Shown: in pieces, positions 36,151 to 48,682 of the stretch
Numbering within the stretch: the stretch's first letter is position 1
Layout: each line of letters starts with the position of its first letter
Source: Mucidula mucida
Lineage: Eukaryota; Basidiomycota; Agaricomycetes; Agaricales; Physalacriaceae
DNA: 64,000 nucleotides
Assembly (NCBI GenBank): GCA_015501055.1
Contig: JADNYV010000002.1
Location: forward strand, 124,001 to 188,000
Direction: 5' to 3'
Program-made: the position numbers and the translations under genes
Notes under the pieces: generated by a model
What the model was told of the DNA's origin: nothing
The model's database searches: none
The model's input: only the letters and a program-made list of their open reading frames with translations

Positions 36151-37410
36151 ATGACGAGCACCAATGAACGAGCATCCGTGGCAAATCGACCGCCATCTCT
36201 CAACCAACTTGCTGCCCGGATTAACGTCAATGTCCCTCCCAGCACGTCTCCAAGCTCCGCTAGTCGTCCTCGCCTAGCAGCATTCGCGCTTCGCGCCGGA
36301 GGCTCCACCACATCGCTAGCAAGCACCGCCGATTCCGTTGCCGTCAACACTTCGGGCTCTACTCGCAGCGCCTCACCATCCTCTATTTCGACTGAAGGCG
36401 CTAGCGAGGCCGCAGATGTACCTCCTGGTGATGCGTTGACCGCTGAAACGCTCGAGAAACATAATATTCTGGCTGAAAAGTCCAAAGTCCCTCGCGGATA
36501 CAAGAATATTCCCAGCTTGGACGCTATCACTGCCCGCCTCGCCAAAACGCGCGCGTTGAGTATTGATGGAACGAGCAAGCCGCCAGATGCAGAAGTGATT
36601 CCCGACCCCAAGACGCCCGGTCTCACAATGGAGAAGCCAGAACATCCTTTACAATATCACTGGTACGTGTACAGCCTTGTAGTTCCTTTCATCATCTCAT
36701 CTACCTTGTAGGACAATCTACCACGATACAAAAGCTCCAATGAAGTTTGGTGAGCCTGGCACAGCAACAGAGGTAACCTTTCCAACTGCCGCTGAAAGCG
36801 ACTATGAAGCCAACCTTACCCTCATCGGTGAATTCTCCACCGTCGAATCCTTCTGCCGCTATTTCAACTGGCTCAAACCTCCCTCCAAACTCGACAAAAC
36901 GCCAACTATCACCTTTTCAAACAAGGTATCAAGCCCATGTGGGAGGATCCCGCGAATGCCAATGGTGGCAAATGGGTGCTTACGATGAAGAATGCCCCAG
37001 ATCTTCTTGACCGCTGTTGGTTCGATCTATGCATGGCCCTCGTCGGAGAGCAGATCGAGAGCGGTGGCGGCAGCGAAGATGGAGAGATTTGTGGCGCTGT
37101 TGTCAGCCTTCGCAGCAAGGTCGATCGCATACAAGTTTGGGTCCGCAGCAAGGATAATGTGGGGCGCGTGAATGACATCGGAAAGCGCATCGTAGAGGTT
37201 CTTGGCGTGACAGAAGCTGATGGGGTCGGTGTCGAGTTCCAGTATAACTCGGAGGACAGGCCGCCTCCGGGTAAGTTCTTTGGTATTCAGTCGCAGCAAG
37301 GTGGTTATCGCTCGGGAGGGACTCCCGGGGGTACGCCTACCAGTGGGGCGTTTGGCAGCTTTGGTATCGGCATTGGGGGTAGTGGGTGGAGAGGTGGTAA
37401 ACGCTCATAA
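36151..37410 (+). CDS. Translation initiation factor eIF4E, class II / 4EHP-like
   Basis: Binds the mRNA 5' cap. Long Ser/Ala-rich N-terminus (MTSTNERASVANRPPSLNQL and on, about 175 residues), then HPLQYHW/TIYHD, EFSTVESFCRYFNWLKPPSK, YHLFKQGIKPMWEDPANANG, GGKWVLTM, CWFDLCMALVGEQIE and EICGAVVSLRSKVDRIQVWV. The HPLQY start and the Y/W pattern fit the 4EHP/class II group rather than canonical eIF4E. Between PSKLDK and NYHLF the frame shifts by one base at AAAA (36896-36899); one more A restores the family sequence. The C-terminal tail is Gly/Ser-rich. One intron at 36662-36711. Confidence 0.88.
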
Positions 37411-37904
37411 TTTCATACCACTGAGCAGGCAAATGTTGTAACTGGCGATTAGTGTAGTATCAACAGATTGTACTAGTATCCAGACTGCAGAGAATTGCGC
37501 TGTACTCTTTGGATTTACCTATGGTATCATTGGTGTTTATGCTGTGATATTGCCGCAAGCCGCCACTCTCCGAGCATCTATCTTTGATAGATCCGATTCG
37601 TTCTGTTATTGTAACGTAGTGGTTCCACTCGCTGATCCGTCGAACCAAGGTCCAACTGGATTATCGATGTCGGATTAATTGACGCGTCTTGTGTCAACGC
37701 GTCTCAATGAAGATCTAGATCTTCCCAGTGGTCACTTCTTCACTCGCCTCGGCCTGAAGCGCAATCTTCTTAGCTCCTCCATGTTCACGTGCTCCGATAA
37801 GATGATAACCACTTAGGGGACTATCATCTAGATCAGGCCAGACTTTCTCACTTCGTGTTATAACAGACGTTGAATTCTGTCAATCTTCATCAACATCGCC
37901 TGCC
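37411..37904. other. Intergenic 3' UTR and uricase promoter
   Basis: No gene seen. Contains an inverted gatctagatc palindrome at about 37710. Confidence 0.45.
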
Positions 37905-38993
37905 ATGTCCTACCTCTCCTCAGCTCGCTATGGTAAAGATAAAATACGCCTCTTCCGGGTGGTGAGGACCCCAACCGAGCATCAGGTTGTTGAGTACACC
38001 GTGAGGCTGCTGGTCGAGGGGCAGATCGAGGTGAGCTACACCAAGGCGGATAACTCGGTCGTTGTCGCTACCGATTCAAGTACGTCTGTTACGATTGATA
38101 TCCCGTTTCACAGTACTGAGTCTTCTTAGTGAAGAATATAACCTACGCGCTCGCTAAAACGTCGCCGCATATTCTCATTCCCGAACGATTTGCTCTCCAT
38201 CTTGGTTCCCACGTTCTCGCTAAATACGACCATCTATCATCTGCGCACATCGATATTCAGCAGTTCAAATGGACACGCCTTACTGGGCCGGGAGGCCAGC
38301 ACAGTTTCGTCCGCGACGGGGACGAGAAGCGGACGGTACATCTTGATCTGGTCAAGAAGCCAAATGAGTTCGAGGCGACCATGTCTGCAGGATTGAAAGA
38401 TCTCTTGGGTATGCTGCCCTCGTTCTGGATTCATTTCGATCTATTGAAATCTAGTCCCCAGTCTTGAAATCTAGTGGCTCAGCTTTCGAAAAGTTTGTAC
38501 GCGACGAGTACACGACCCTGGTCGAAGTCTCCGATCGTATTTTCTCCACGGCCGTTGAGATGGACTACACCTATCCCGTATTCACCATTCCTATCGAATC
38601 TCTCGCTGACGACTATTTCCCCGCTCCTACTAATTCCGACGCTGCCCCCGCGACCATGTGGGACGTCCGAATCCCACAGATCGCAAAGAGTACCACTCTT
38701 GCTGTCTTTGCAGAAGACGAGTCGGCCTCCGTCCAGGCTACGTTGTATATCATGGCGCAGAAGATCCTGGAGCAGTGCCCTCCGCTTAAGAGCATCAGCT
38801 ACGCGCTTCCGAATAAGCACTATGTACCTGTCGACATGGACTACCTCGGCCTGGAGAACAAGAAACCTGCTAATGCGGAGGTGTTTTTGCCGTTAGATGC
38901 ACCGAGGTGAATTGAAGTCTTCCCCCGTCTATTGACCTATGTTCTGATATCCGACCTAGTGGCTTGATTACAGCAACGGTGTCGAGGAAGTAG
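37905..38993 (+). CDS. Urate oxidase (uricase)
   Basis: Converts urate to 5-hydroxyisourate in purine breakdown, cofactor-free. Exons read MSYLSSARYGKDKIRLFRVV (R-Y-G-K-D catalytic Lys region), AKTSPHILIPERFALHLG, DIQQFKWTRLTGPGGQHSFV, SGSAFEKFVRDEYTTLVEVS with DRI, DVRIPQIAKSTTLAVFAEDE, YALPNKHYVPVDMDYLGLEN, and after the last intron SGLITATVSRK, stop 38993. These match the T-fold blocks of fungal uricases including the conserved P-N-K-H active-site His and the Q-F/K-W region. The predicted end is SRK, not the usual peroxisomal SKL. Three introns. Confidence 0.93.
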
Positions 38994-40413
38994 GTATAGA
39001 TAGGGAATGTACATCACTGACTGTATGAATAGAATGACATTTCCTGTAACGAGACCAAGTAAACAGTGCCTCGATATTGAGAGTAGTAGCGTTACTGCGG
39101 TGTTTTCAACTTGCTTGTCTTGCATATTCGACAGTTCCGATGGCTGTGGTGTAATCGGCGGATTAACAGTGTTCTATTGTTTGGGAAGGGGGGTTACATG
39201 ACATCGTGGCGGTAATTACTGAGATCAAGAAAAGAATTCGTCCGATGCAGCAGGATCTAGGGAAAATGTTAGAGCGGTGTTTGAGAGGTACGAGGCGAGC
39301 AAGTCTCAGAAGGAAAAGTAACGTCAGTCCCATTAAAAATGAGTCGGGGTCTAATTAAAACGTTTTTTTGAAAAAGATAAATCATCGGGGAGATGGGTCC
39401 CAAAACAGAGCAGAGAGCATTGACTGACCACTAGACAGAAGACGACAGCGGTCGAATATCAGATAGTTGTGGCCGGGCTGCGCCCTCGCGGAAGTTGAAT
39501 GAAACGAAAGGAGACCTAAGGAGACGCAGGCGCCAAGCTTATAAGGCAAAAAAAAACGTTTTCTCACGCTTCGGCAAAGGGCGGATTGGTCATTCAGGTT
39601 TGCTCTGTACTCTGTCGGCGACTTCCAGGTGCTAGAACAACGTCTCCTTGGGCTCAAAGACGTGTTGTGCGTCTTACAGTGTATCATATAGGTGAGTCGG
39701 CGTTGCAGATCTCTGAGAATCATGACTTGCCACAGATTCCATTGGTTTACCTGACGAGTCTTCAGTACACTCTGGAATCTGCTAGGGCGGAAGGTTCCGC
39801 GCTATGAATTTCTCCTCCTCTGGCGCCTGTAATATGGGAACATCTCGAGCTGTGTCGAATTTCTCTGTGCAACGATATGGGAGTCTGCAGCGAAATAGCA
39901 CGGTGTGTCGAATTCGAATCTACTATGCGCGCCCGAACGAGTACAAAGGCTCGCCACAACACTGTGTCCCATGCGTCCTGATAAGTAGTGACAACTGATA
40001 GTGCACTCGAAGAGCATCGATACAAGATTCCAAGTATGATTTTTTGAACATCACTATGATGAACACGGTAAATGCTCCGTGTCTTGTGTAGACTCAGGTC
40101 GCCGTGATCAAACGCTGCTGAAATTAAGATCTTGTTCTTGATCAGCATGGCACTATTACCGATTTCTGCTGACTCTGATATCCTAGTCTCTGTCATTCGT
40201 AGACGTTTCTTGCAGCGACGCTGGGACGAGGCTGATTCTCCGGAACCCTAAATCAAAGCACTCACGCTGCCTTCGTCATGACCGTCTGTAAGTTTCTTGG
40301 CATGCACCCTCTACAGTAAGTATATGTCCAGATACTAGTCCTTCACTCATAATAGGCTACTCTTTCGCACACTACGTCTCTTGAGGTGCTTTCATTATGC
40401 CTAATCTGTGAGA
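38994..40413. other. Intergenic 1.4 kb
   Basis: No supported gene. A-rich runs at 39360-39380 and 39545-39560. Open frames on both strands (39382-39723, 39762-40196) are unrecognised. Confidence 0.4.
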
Positions 40414-40737
40414 TGTCGTTCCGTATTCAACCGCTCTGCTCCTGAATGGTACGTAGATGCTCACGGAAACTGGAAAAACAACCTTATGTCTGCGAAGTAC
40501 GTTGATCTAGGTACCACTCTTCTCACGACGCTATAAACAGAACCTTATAGGCTCTAATATCGTCACATTCTTTGTCTCTGTCTACAATACGGCTGTCGAT
40601 GCTGGACCGGGCCCAGATTTGACCCGGCAGATGTGAAGAGTTATTACTTCGTGAGTGTATTGTTCTGTATTGGGAGACGTGCCGACTAGTTCATACTCTA
40701 GAATTCCGCGTTCATTGCCTATCTTGACAGCGCTTGA
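40414..40737 (+). pseudogene. Coding fragment of an unknown gene (or small gene with unfound first exon)
   Basis: A plus-strand frame reads FNRSAPEWYVDAHGNWKNNL with MSAKYVDL, is joined over gtacca..ttatag to GSNIVTFFVSVYNTAVDAGP, and continues in another frame as RFDPADVKSYYF. It is then spliced (gtgagt..ctctag) to NSAFIAYLDSA and a stop at 40737. The two frames meet at 40609-40614 if one base is added to a G or C run, the same kind of break seen elsewhere. Composition and splice sites look real, but no family is recognised and no ATG exon could be fixed. A further open frame to 41109 has no motif. Confidence 0.35.
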
Positions 40738-41360
40738 CATTTCTCTCATTCTGCACAAATTATAGCTAGACTTTTTGGAGGAGTTCACACCCTTGTGGTC
40801 ACGCATCCGAATCATTGTGGAGATAGCTCAAGTCGAACGAGGATGGACCCTAAATCTTGCGGTTCCCATGTCCTTAGACGATGGAACAATCAGGTCTTTG
40901 GCGGCGCTGTATACTCGCGTGAAGACCGTGTCACACTGTCAGGGCGGAGTTCGAGAGTTCAAGCATTCAAGATAGTAGTGTACCGTCAAGGAATGATAAC
41001 TCTCGACGGTGTTGGTTCACTGGGCGGTGATTCCTGTGTATTTGTGCAGACAGTATGGACCAGCGACAAAATTGATCTTCATTCATCTCAAGGATTGCAG
41101 AAGCATTGAATGCCTCATCAGTTGACTTTCGATGCACACAAGTGTGAAGAATGGACCCATCACCATGGAATTCATCGTGTCATAGATATAAAAAGGGATT
41201 TTTGACTGCTTCGTAGCACAAGATTCGCCTGGTGCATGGACAGTTGGTCGAGTTCCAGTTTACTTATGACGTGAAGCTTTGAAGTTTCGTCGATCATCAT
41301 TTCCAATTTGAGGGCATTTAGGGGCTATCCGGCGACAACCTTCCTTCGCCAACGACGGCG
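40738..41360. other. Region before the Sac2-like gene
   Basis: Contains an unrecognised plus-strand open frame (40775-41109) and a TATA box at 41187. Confidence 0.4.
41187..41194 (+). promoter_or_regulatory. TATA box upstream of the Sac2-like gene
   Basis: TATAAAAA, 166 bp before the ATG at 41361. Plausible only if the 5' UTR is about 130 nt. Confidence 0.35.
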
Positions 41361-44300
41361 ATGAGGAAGTTCTTCACCAAGGCGCCTAAGGCGCCCGTCG
41401 TTCCTCCACCTCCGCCACCGGTCGTATCGCCTGTGCCTCACCTTCAGCCCAAGTATACCGTTCCCGCGGTGCCGGCACCGTCGCCGTACGATCATATAGC
41501 TCTGCTTGTGACCAAGGAAGGTTTACTATTGAGACCTCATGGAGCGGTAGGATCGTTACATGGCGTTAGAATCTCTTGGGGAAAAGGGGGCAAGATTGAG
41601 GAGATAGCTGCGCAAGGAGAATGGGAGGACTCGGTTGTTGTTCATGGCATTGTTGGAATCCTTGAATTGTTTTCCGGTGAGGCTTCGATAATCAAAGCTT
41701 AGTTCTCACCTTTCCTTACAACTGCTTCAGCGTCCCATCTCCTTGTTATCACGACTAAAAGCGACGTTGGAAACTGTTAGTGCTGCTAATTGGTATACAA
41801 CAATCGTAACTGATCATCAAGTAGTTTTGGAGATTTACATACCGTCCACGGTGTCAAGGGTGTAACGGCTATTCCTTTAAATGAGGAGGCTGCTCGGATC
41901 CGCATAAACACGCTCGCGTCTCGTTCAGGGCTGGTGTCGCCATTACCGACTAGTCAGACTCTTGATAGTGTCCCTTCGTCTCCCAAACAACCGAGCAATA
42001 GTTCTGGCGTGGACGATACACCCCGAACGATCACCCCTCCACCAAAATCCGGTCCCCGCGTACAATTTTCCCCTCTGGAACCACCGGACAAACTCCTAAC
42101 GCCTGTCATCGACTTGAATACCGACGAGCATTCCCCTTCCTCTCCTCCACATCCTCGTTCGCCTTCTGATTCGTCTTCTGATTTGTCTACCGAGTCGGCT
42201 ACAGGATCCCCTGTAATCAAGGCTATCGCGTCGCGTTTATCTTTTTGGAAGAAACCGATTTTTCCACCGACACCGGAACGAGAGCCTACTCAAGATGATG
42301 CTACCACCACTCCAGAGGAGGAGGAACGGCTCTTAATGGAAGACAAAGAACCGGAGGAAGTCTTGGCTAGTATCTTGGCACCAGAAATTGGACCCATATC
42401 GACTGAGGAAAGACATTCAGAACTCGATGAGAAGATTGTTAGAGAGTGCATCAAAGAGTTCACCAAGGGTGGCATGTATTTTGCTTACAACTTTGGTGAG
42501 TTGGGTTCTCTCAATCCTCTTACATCGTCTTACTACTTTTTTGTAGATGTAACGCGTTCCATGCAGCACAAGCGAGATCAGATCGCCAAGGTGCAGAAAG
42601 AGACCGCTTTGCTTGTGGATCTGAACGTTTTACCTATTAATCATCAATCGCATCGTGGAAATGTTAGTGAACCAAATCCGACTCTTCCCCTTTGGAGAAG
42701 GGTTGATAGACAGTTCTGGTGGAACGAATCCCTTGCGAAACCATTCATTGACGCTGGTGTACGTTTTTATTTTCCTCGAAGTATTTATTTTCTTATTTTG
42801 CGTCATAGCTACACCCTTACGTTCTCCCAATCATGCAAGGCTACTGTCAGATCGCCTCCTTCGTCATCGACGGAGAAACAATTGATTACATAGTGTATCT
42901 CGTCGCTCACGCGACCGCGCTGGGCTGCGGTATCAACGCAGAGGCGTGGACGATGAGGCGCATGTGGCCAACTTTGTGGAGACCGAAACCGTCGTTCGAG
43001 TTAAGGTAAGTTGTAATTCATGTTCTAATGGCAGGTTCTAATTGTTTCATCTCAGAGAGAAGGCAAGACTAATACATTCAGCTACGTCCAAATTCGAGGA
43101 TCTAGTAGGTTCCAAGACTTCCATGCCTTGTTGTCTACTAAGGTCACAAGTTCCTCTGTTTTGGACGCAGATTGGTTATGGATTGAAGCCACCGCCAGTC
43201 TTGACTCCGGATCGTACTCACGCTCAGAATCTTGACGCCATGCGTCGCCATTTCGCGAAGACAATACCGAAATATGGGCCTCATGTACGTGCCTCTTCCT
43301 TCATTCTCCACAAATTCTCACAATACATTGGGTAGGTGATTGTCAACCTCGCCGAAGAACAAGGGAAAGAAGGTGCTCTTACACAAGCCTATAAGACTTA
43401 TAGTACAGAATTGGCATCGCCAGAAGTGCAGTACAATGAGTACGACTTCCACGTCGAAACCAAGGGCATGAAGTACGAGAATATATCCAAACTGATTGAA
43501 CGGATGGAGAGGACCTTTGAGGGACAAGGGTCAGTCCATTCTTAACCCGTTTGGTCGTCCGCTTATCATGGGAATATCTTTTAGATATCTGTGGCTCTGC
43601 GAGGAGGATGTCCTTTCAACACAAAAGGGTGTATTCCGGGTCAACTGCATTGATTGCCTGGACCGGACCAACGTGGTACAGAGTGCATTTGCTCGATATG
43701 TTCTCGGCAGACAGTTGGGTGCTGTGGCGCTCCTTGTCCAGGGTAAACGCGAGGAGGTTGATGTCGTATTCAACGATATGTGGGCGAACAACGGGGATGC
43801 CATTAGCAGAGCTTAGTGAGTACAAAGCAACAGGCCAAGGGATCTATCACTGACGAGACCTTAGCGCGGGAACATCAGCGTTGAAGGGCGATTTCACAAG
43901 GTATGTCCTTCTTGTTGTGCCGGGGTTCCTGTGCTTACTTTTCATTTACACAGAACCGGGAAGCGTGATCTCAGCGGGCTTCTCAACGACGGGGTAAATT
44001 CTTTGGCGAGGTGAGAATTGTTCTTCATGCTATGGACCATCTTAATCCATGCACTATCAGAATGTATACGTCGACCTTCAGTGATTGGTTCTGCCAAGCG
44101 GTGATCGATTTCATGCTCGGGCATCGTACACTCTCTGTGTTCTCGGAGTTTGTGTTGAAGCTCCAAAGTACGGACCCTAGTAATCTTATTCGACTGTCCA
44201 AGATACGGGCAGAAGCGATTGCTACAAGTGTAAGTAGGGTATTGGAAGAGGGCGAGCGTTTACTTTCCGGCTGGACCATGTTCGCACCTGATGGGCTAAA

Positions 44301-45206
44301 CGTGCGGGTTGGGGATAAGTGGGAAGAGAAGGTGTTACTTTTGGTAAGTTGGTTCACCTCCAAGCGAACCTGGCTAACGCGTGGCCCAAGACTGTCCGAG
44401 CTATTTATATTATTGTGAGTATCTTTGACCTCTTGCGAGCACTTGTCCTGACATGCGTGCCTACTACAGAGTTATGATTATACCCTCCAGAAAGTGAAGA
44501 AATATACCCGAGTGCCATTAGGCGATGTTGTCAGTATATCCAAGGGTGAGAATCAAAGACCTTGGTTGCATTATGCACCTGACCAACGTTTGCCTAGGAG
44601 CGTACATATTGTCGCCTCTCGAGGAAGCAAGCCGTGACTCTGAACAGAACGCGGGCTTCGTGATTGAGTGGCTGAATAGCCATGAAATCACTCGTGTGAC
44701 GAGCTATTCCGTCAGAAATAGTTTGGAAGGACCTGCTTCTCCACCCATACCACCGGTGTCGTCACAGAGGAAGGCTGTTACTGTTGTGGGAAGGGGGCGC
44801 GGGGGGAGGACATCACTCTCAGCGATATTAGGGGATGGTCTGTACGAAGGTGCAGAGAAAAGCTTTGCTGCCTTCAAGATGCTGCCGATCGATCCTACGC
44901 GACAGAGGCGTACCTCCTCTGATAGTTACGGTGGCCCAGTCATCGGTGTTGAGGAGGCTGAAGGGGCGGGGAGTTGTCGGGAAGCCGTCGATATGATTGT
45001 GGAGCGCATTCGGAGCGCGTGCGAAGACTCTGGCTCAGTGACTCCTGACTTTGTCAAGGTTGAAGACGTCGTGGGGTGAGTTTCTCTTGCGTGGATTACT
45101 TCTAGCGCTTATTGGGGAGTTTAGATTGGCGGAGGCTCAGCGTATGACATCCATGTATGCAAAAATGGAATATGGGGTTAAACGGCTATTGTGGCTTGGT
45201 GGGTAA
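41361..45206 (+). CDS. SAC-domain phosphoinositide phosphatase with hSac2 domain (INPP5F/Sac2-like)
   Basis: Dephosphorylates inositol phospholipids on endocytic or plasma membranes. N-terminus [20 protein letters not shown] is Pro-rich. Then comes a SAC N-lobe with a long disordered Ser/Pro insert (41930-42300), [76 protein letters not shown] with NFVETET, PLFWTQ, and the catalytic CX5R in [13 protein letters not shown]. After it [20 protein letters not shown] and [12 protein letters not shown] fit the hSac2 homodimer domain. The frame between [10 protein letters not shown] and SRRSR is off by one base near 42893-42897. About 10 introns; final exon [20 protein letters not shown]. Confidence 0.87.
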
Positions 45207-45795
45207 AGTGGCCATGGTATTCCGTCTGTTTAGAGTCTGCTACTTATGAGCTTATGATTTCACGACTAGATTACAAGACGAGGGGTATTTATGAAAGTGA
45301 GGTCGTTAGGGTACATAACTACAGGCCACCTGTCAACCGAGTTGGAGGTTAAATTGAGTTGGTCAAAGATGACCCATCTCAGATCGGTTTGCAGATGTTC
45401 GTGTTGACGCGAAGGGAGTGACTGTTCGGTTACGGAAGTTTGATTGTACAGTAGCTCCACTCACACACGGTGCATGAGTCCATGGCGCCGTTGCTGAATA
45501 CGAGTCAGAGTCTGCTGAGGTACCAGTGAGGGAATTGGTGAGGATTCTGAAGGATATAACGGAGTGGTCGGGTGCCGGCGGCAGGTGTCGGTAGCGTGAT
45601 TGATTAATCAGGGCGGAGTGGCGGAGTTTGAAGAGTGACCGGCATCGTCGGGTTGAACACTGCCAGCCATCTGCAACACGACGGGCCTAGCATCGGTGAG
45701 TCGCAGCCGTTGTAGCCGAGGGCGCGCTTGACTAGGTGTAGACGTTAACGATCCCAGGACAGACCAGTGCTTAGTCACCAGCAGCTATATAAGAG
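45207..45795. other. Intergenic, promoter of transcription factor gene
   Basis: No gene seen; G-rich around 45565-45620, ends with a TATA box at 45786. Confidence 0.45.
45786..45792 (+). promoter_or_regulatory. TATA-like box 3 bp upstream of the first ATG
   Basis: TATATAA ends at 45792 and the longest-frame ATG is at 45796. If functional, transcription would start after this ATG and translation would begin at Met 45928 or 45931. Confidence 0.4.
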
Positions 45796-48353
45796 ATGCC
45801 TGATTCCCCCACCGAGACGCCGTCTGAGCCGACCAAGGAGGCAACGCAGAAAAAACAACGGCAGAAACGCTCACAGCCACCTGCCGCGCCGCCCGCCCCA
45901 CCCATCCCCGGTTATCCCCCGCCTTACATGATGAACCCTTCCTATCCCCCATACCAGCAGCCCTACCATGGCTCTCCTCCTCCGCCACAACCGTATCCGT
46001 ATCATATGCCGCCTTATCCCTACCAGTATCCTCCAGCACAATATCAGCCGGTCGTCGGCCAGCATCCAGGCGTCGTCGGCCAGCCGGTAGTCATGTATTC
46101 TCAGCCGCCGCCGCCACCAACTCCGTCCGGCGAGGCCTCGTCTTCCAAGCGCAAACGCAAAGACTCTAGGAAAGATGATGATACAGATGATGACGCCCGG
46201 CCATCCGACGTGAAGAAACGCACAAAGACCGCACGCGCCTGCGACTCGTGTCGGTCGCGCAAAATACGCTGCGATATCCTCTCAGACAGTGATCCTATCG
46301 TCTGTCAACATTGCAAGCAGTACGGCTTTGAGTGCACTTTCTTCTTGCCCATCACCGAGACGCGCTTCAAGAAGAAGAAAGCCAACGACGACGAGTCCCA
46401 TCCAGAGAAGGCTGCTCAGCATAGGCCTCATCCCGAACATGATGTCGCTGTGTTCGGTGAGCAGGCCACTTGTCATGTAGAATAGCTTGCTGACCCTTTA
46501 GGTCTGACTTCTCTTCCCCACATACTCCATTCTACAGCAACTGTCCCGCCGCGTACTTACGAAGCTTACGATGTACGCTACCACCACACCTTTGATGTGT
46601 TCGTGTCTTCGCCCACATCGACGCTGATCCAAGTCCGCAAACCACCACGGGATGAACAGCACCCCGCTCCTCCCCTTCCCAAGGACATGCACATTGAGCC
46701 AGAGTTGATAGAAAGCTTGCTGAACGCATACTTTGCGGAAGTTGCGCCTCTTTTGCCAATTGTCACGCCCAAGGAATTTCTTGCCAACTCCCCGCCTCCA
46801 CCTCTCTTGCTGTATTCGATGTGTCTTGTTGCTGCTGCTCGTCGCGAGGTCCCTCAGGGCGTATTTGACAATATACGCTACACCGTCAACGCCCTGATAC
46901 GAGCAGACGACGTCCTTTCCACCGCTAATATCGTCAATGTTCAATCTCTTCTCATACTTTGCATGACCGGTGATTGCCACTCCCAGTTTGTGCCCAACGC
47001 TCTTTCTGCGCTCTGGGTGCGTCTGGGAACGGCCATCCGCATGGCCCAAGATCTGGGTCTACATCGCACAGAAAGCGTCCCCCAGGACATCGAGCTTCGT
47101 CGACGTCTCTGGGGTGCTTGCGTCATCAGTGACAGATGGATTAGTCTGACGTATGGACATCCGTACATGATTGACGTGCAAGACTGCGACACGAGATTAC
47201 CCAGCGGTGGAGATGTGAACGATCTCTACATGGATGAGCTCGTACGGCTCTCCGTTTTGCTTGGTCGGGTTCTCAAGACTATCTATAGCCCTTCTGGACT
47301 CAATTTTGCCACGGACGAGATACTTCAGAGTCTCTTCGCCGATATCGAGGCGTGGAGAGAACGACTGCCCGAAGGCTTGAAGTACAAGGGCGTCGGAACT
47401 CCCTTGACTGCCGGAATACTCCATCTTCTCTATACTTGCACTTGCATGATATTTTGGCGCGTTTTTATGCGCCTGTCATACAATGGACCGGCACATCTCA
47501 AGTTTGGACTCACGATTGATCAGTGGTCGAACCTAGTGGCCCTGACTGGCGACGCGATAGACTGGTTGGACGCCAACGAGGCCGTTTATGACGTCTGGCT
47601 TGTCGTTGCTTATGGCGCGACGAGCTGTGCCCTTGTGCAGTATCATACTTGGGCGAGGAGGCGTGACGCACAGGCTCGCGCTAAACTAGGGAAGCTTAGA
47701 GATTGTGTCAGGCGCTGGGAGGCGAAATTGAGTCCTGACCATATGAGCGCACGGAGAAAGGTGCAACTTTTTTGTTGTTTGACATATCGCTCAAAACTAA
47801 CACGATATGATAGACTTCAGAAATCATCGGTCTTCTCTACGAGGCCACATCAACCGAGGAACCTATCGGCGTCGAAGGGCCCCCGACTTTGGATCCCACA
47901 AGTGGTGTCACTGGAAAGAAGGCACCGACAGGCATTGAGTACAAGCGCGACCCCACACGTCCCGGAGGAGGTGTCTTTGTCACGGGTGATGGGACAGAGT
48001 TGGACGTTGGGCGCTCTGCTGGTCCGCCGGTGATGGAGATGAGCTCTTTCGTTACCGCCACTCCCGGCGCTTCTGGCTCCTCAAACTTCAACAATCTGAA
48101 CCCTGCCATGAACTATGTCTCGAAAGATCCTATGGCAAATGTCCTCGATCTACAGGATATAGGTTTGAATGACCAATTGGAGGGTATACCCGGCGGGATG
48201 TTTGATTGGGGTAAGTTTTCTGACCTTTTCTTTTTTTGCGCCGTGGTTCTGATACACGTTCAAGGACAATGGGATAATTTCTTTGCGCGACTCAACGGGG
48301 TACCGGCTCTACCTGTCGTGGAAGGAGGTCCTTCGGAGGAACCACCAAAGTAG
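45796..48353 (+). CDS. Zn2Cys6 transcription factor with fungal-specific TF domain
   Basis: N-terminal 110 residues are Pro/Tyr-rich. The binuclear zinc cluster is ARACDSCRSRKIRCD..VCQHCKQYGFECTF (six cysteines, basic region SRKIRC), followed by a Lys-rich linker. After an intron the middle homology region (PF04082) reads IESLLNAYFAEVAPLLPIVT, LYSMCLVAAARR, ALWVRLGTAIRMAQDLGLHR, RRRLWGACVISDRWISLTYG and HPYMIDVQDCD. The end is Gly/Pro-rich (DPTSGVTGKKAPTGIEYKRD). It is a nuclear DNA-binding regulator, likely at CGG half-sites. Target genes unknown. Introns at about 46455-46560, 47760-47814 and 48212-48266. Confidence 0.88.
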
Positions 48354-48682
48354 TCAAGCCTTCCCATGTCCACGACTCTCACGAGTATATATTCTGTCGA
48401 GTTTGCTTTCCGCGCTAATGCTTTTGTGGCTCCCATATCGTAACAAGCTGAAAAATAGATATTGTGTATTATTAATCGGTTGAACTGTGTATTCTTAGGG
48501 CTGGCTATGGTGGGAATGTTCGTGTCAGCGAACTTGACGAAGCTGAGCCAATGGGATGATTGATATCACGCGGCGTTGATCAATCGATGGTGTCACCATT
48601 CGGTGACCATTGCGAAGTGTTTTGCAGATTATGCTGAAGAAGGTTTTGAGGAACGCCATACTGCTCCGTTACTACGATATCG
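48354..48682. other. Intergenic
   Basis: 3' UTR of the transcription factor and MET14 promoter; no gene seen. Confidence 0.5.

Noticed and set aside
36896..36899. Programmed -1 frameshift in eIF4E
   Set aside because: No heptamer plus pseudoknot, and the same type of break occurs in many unrelated genes.
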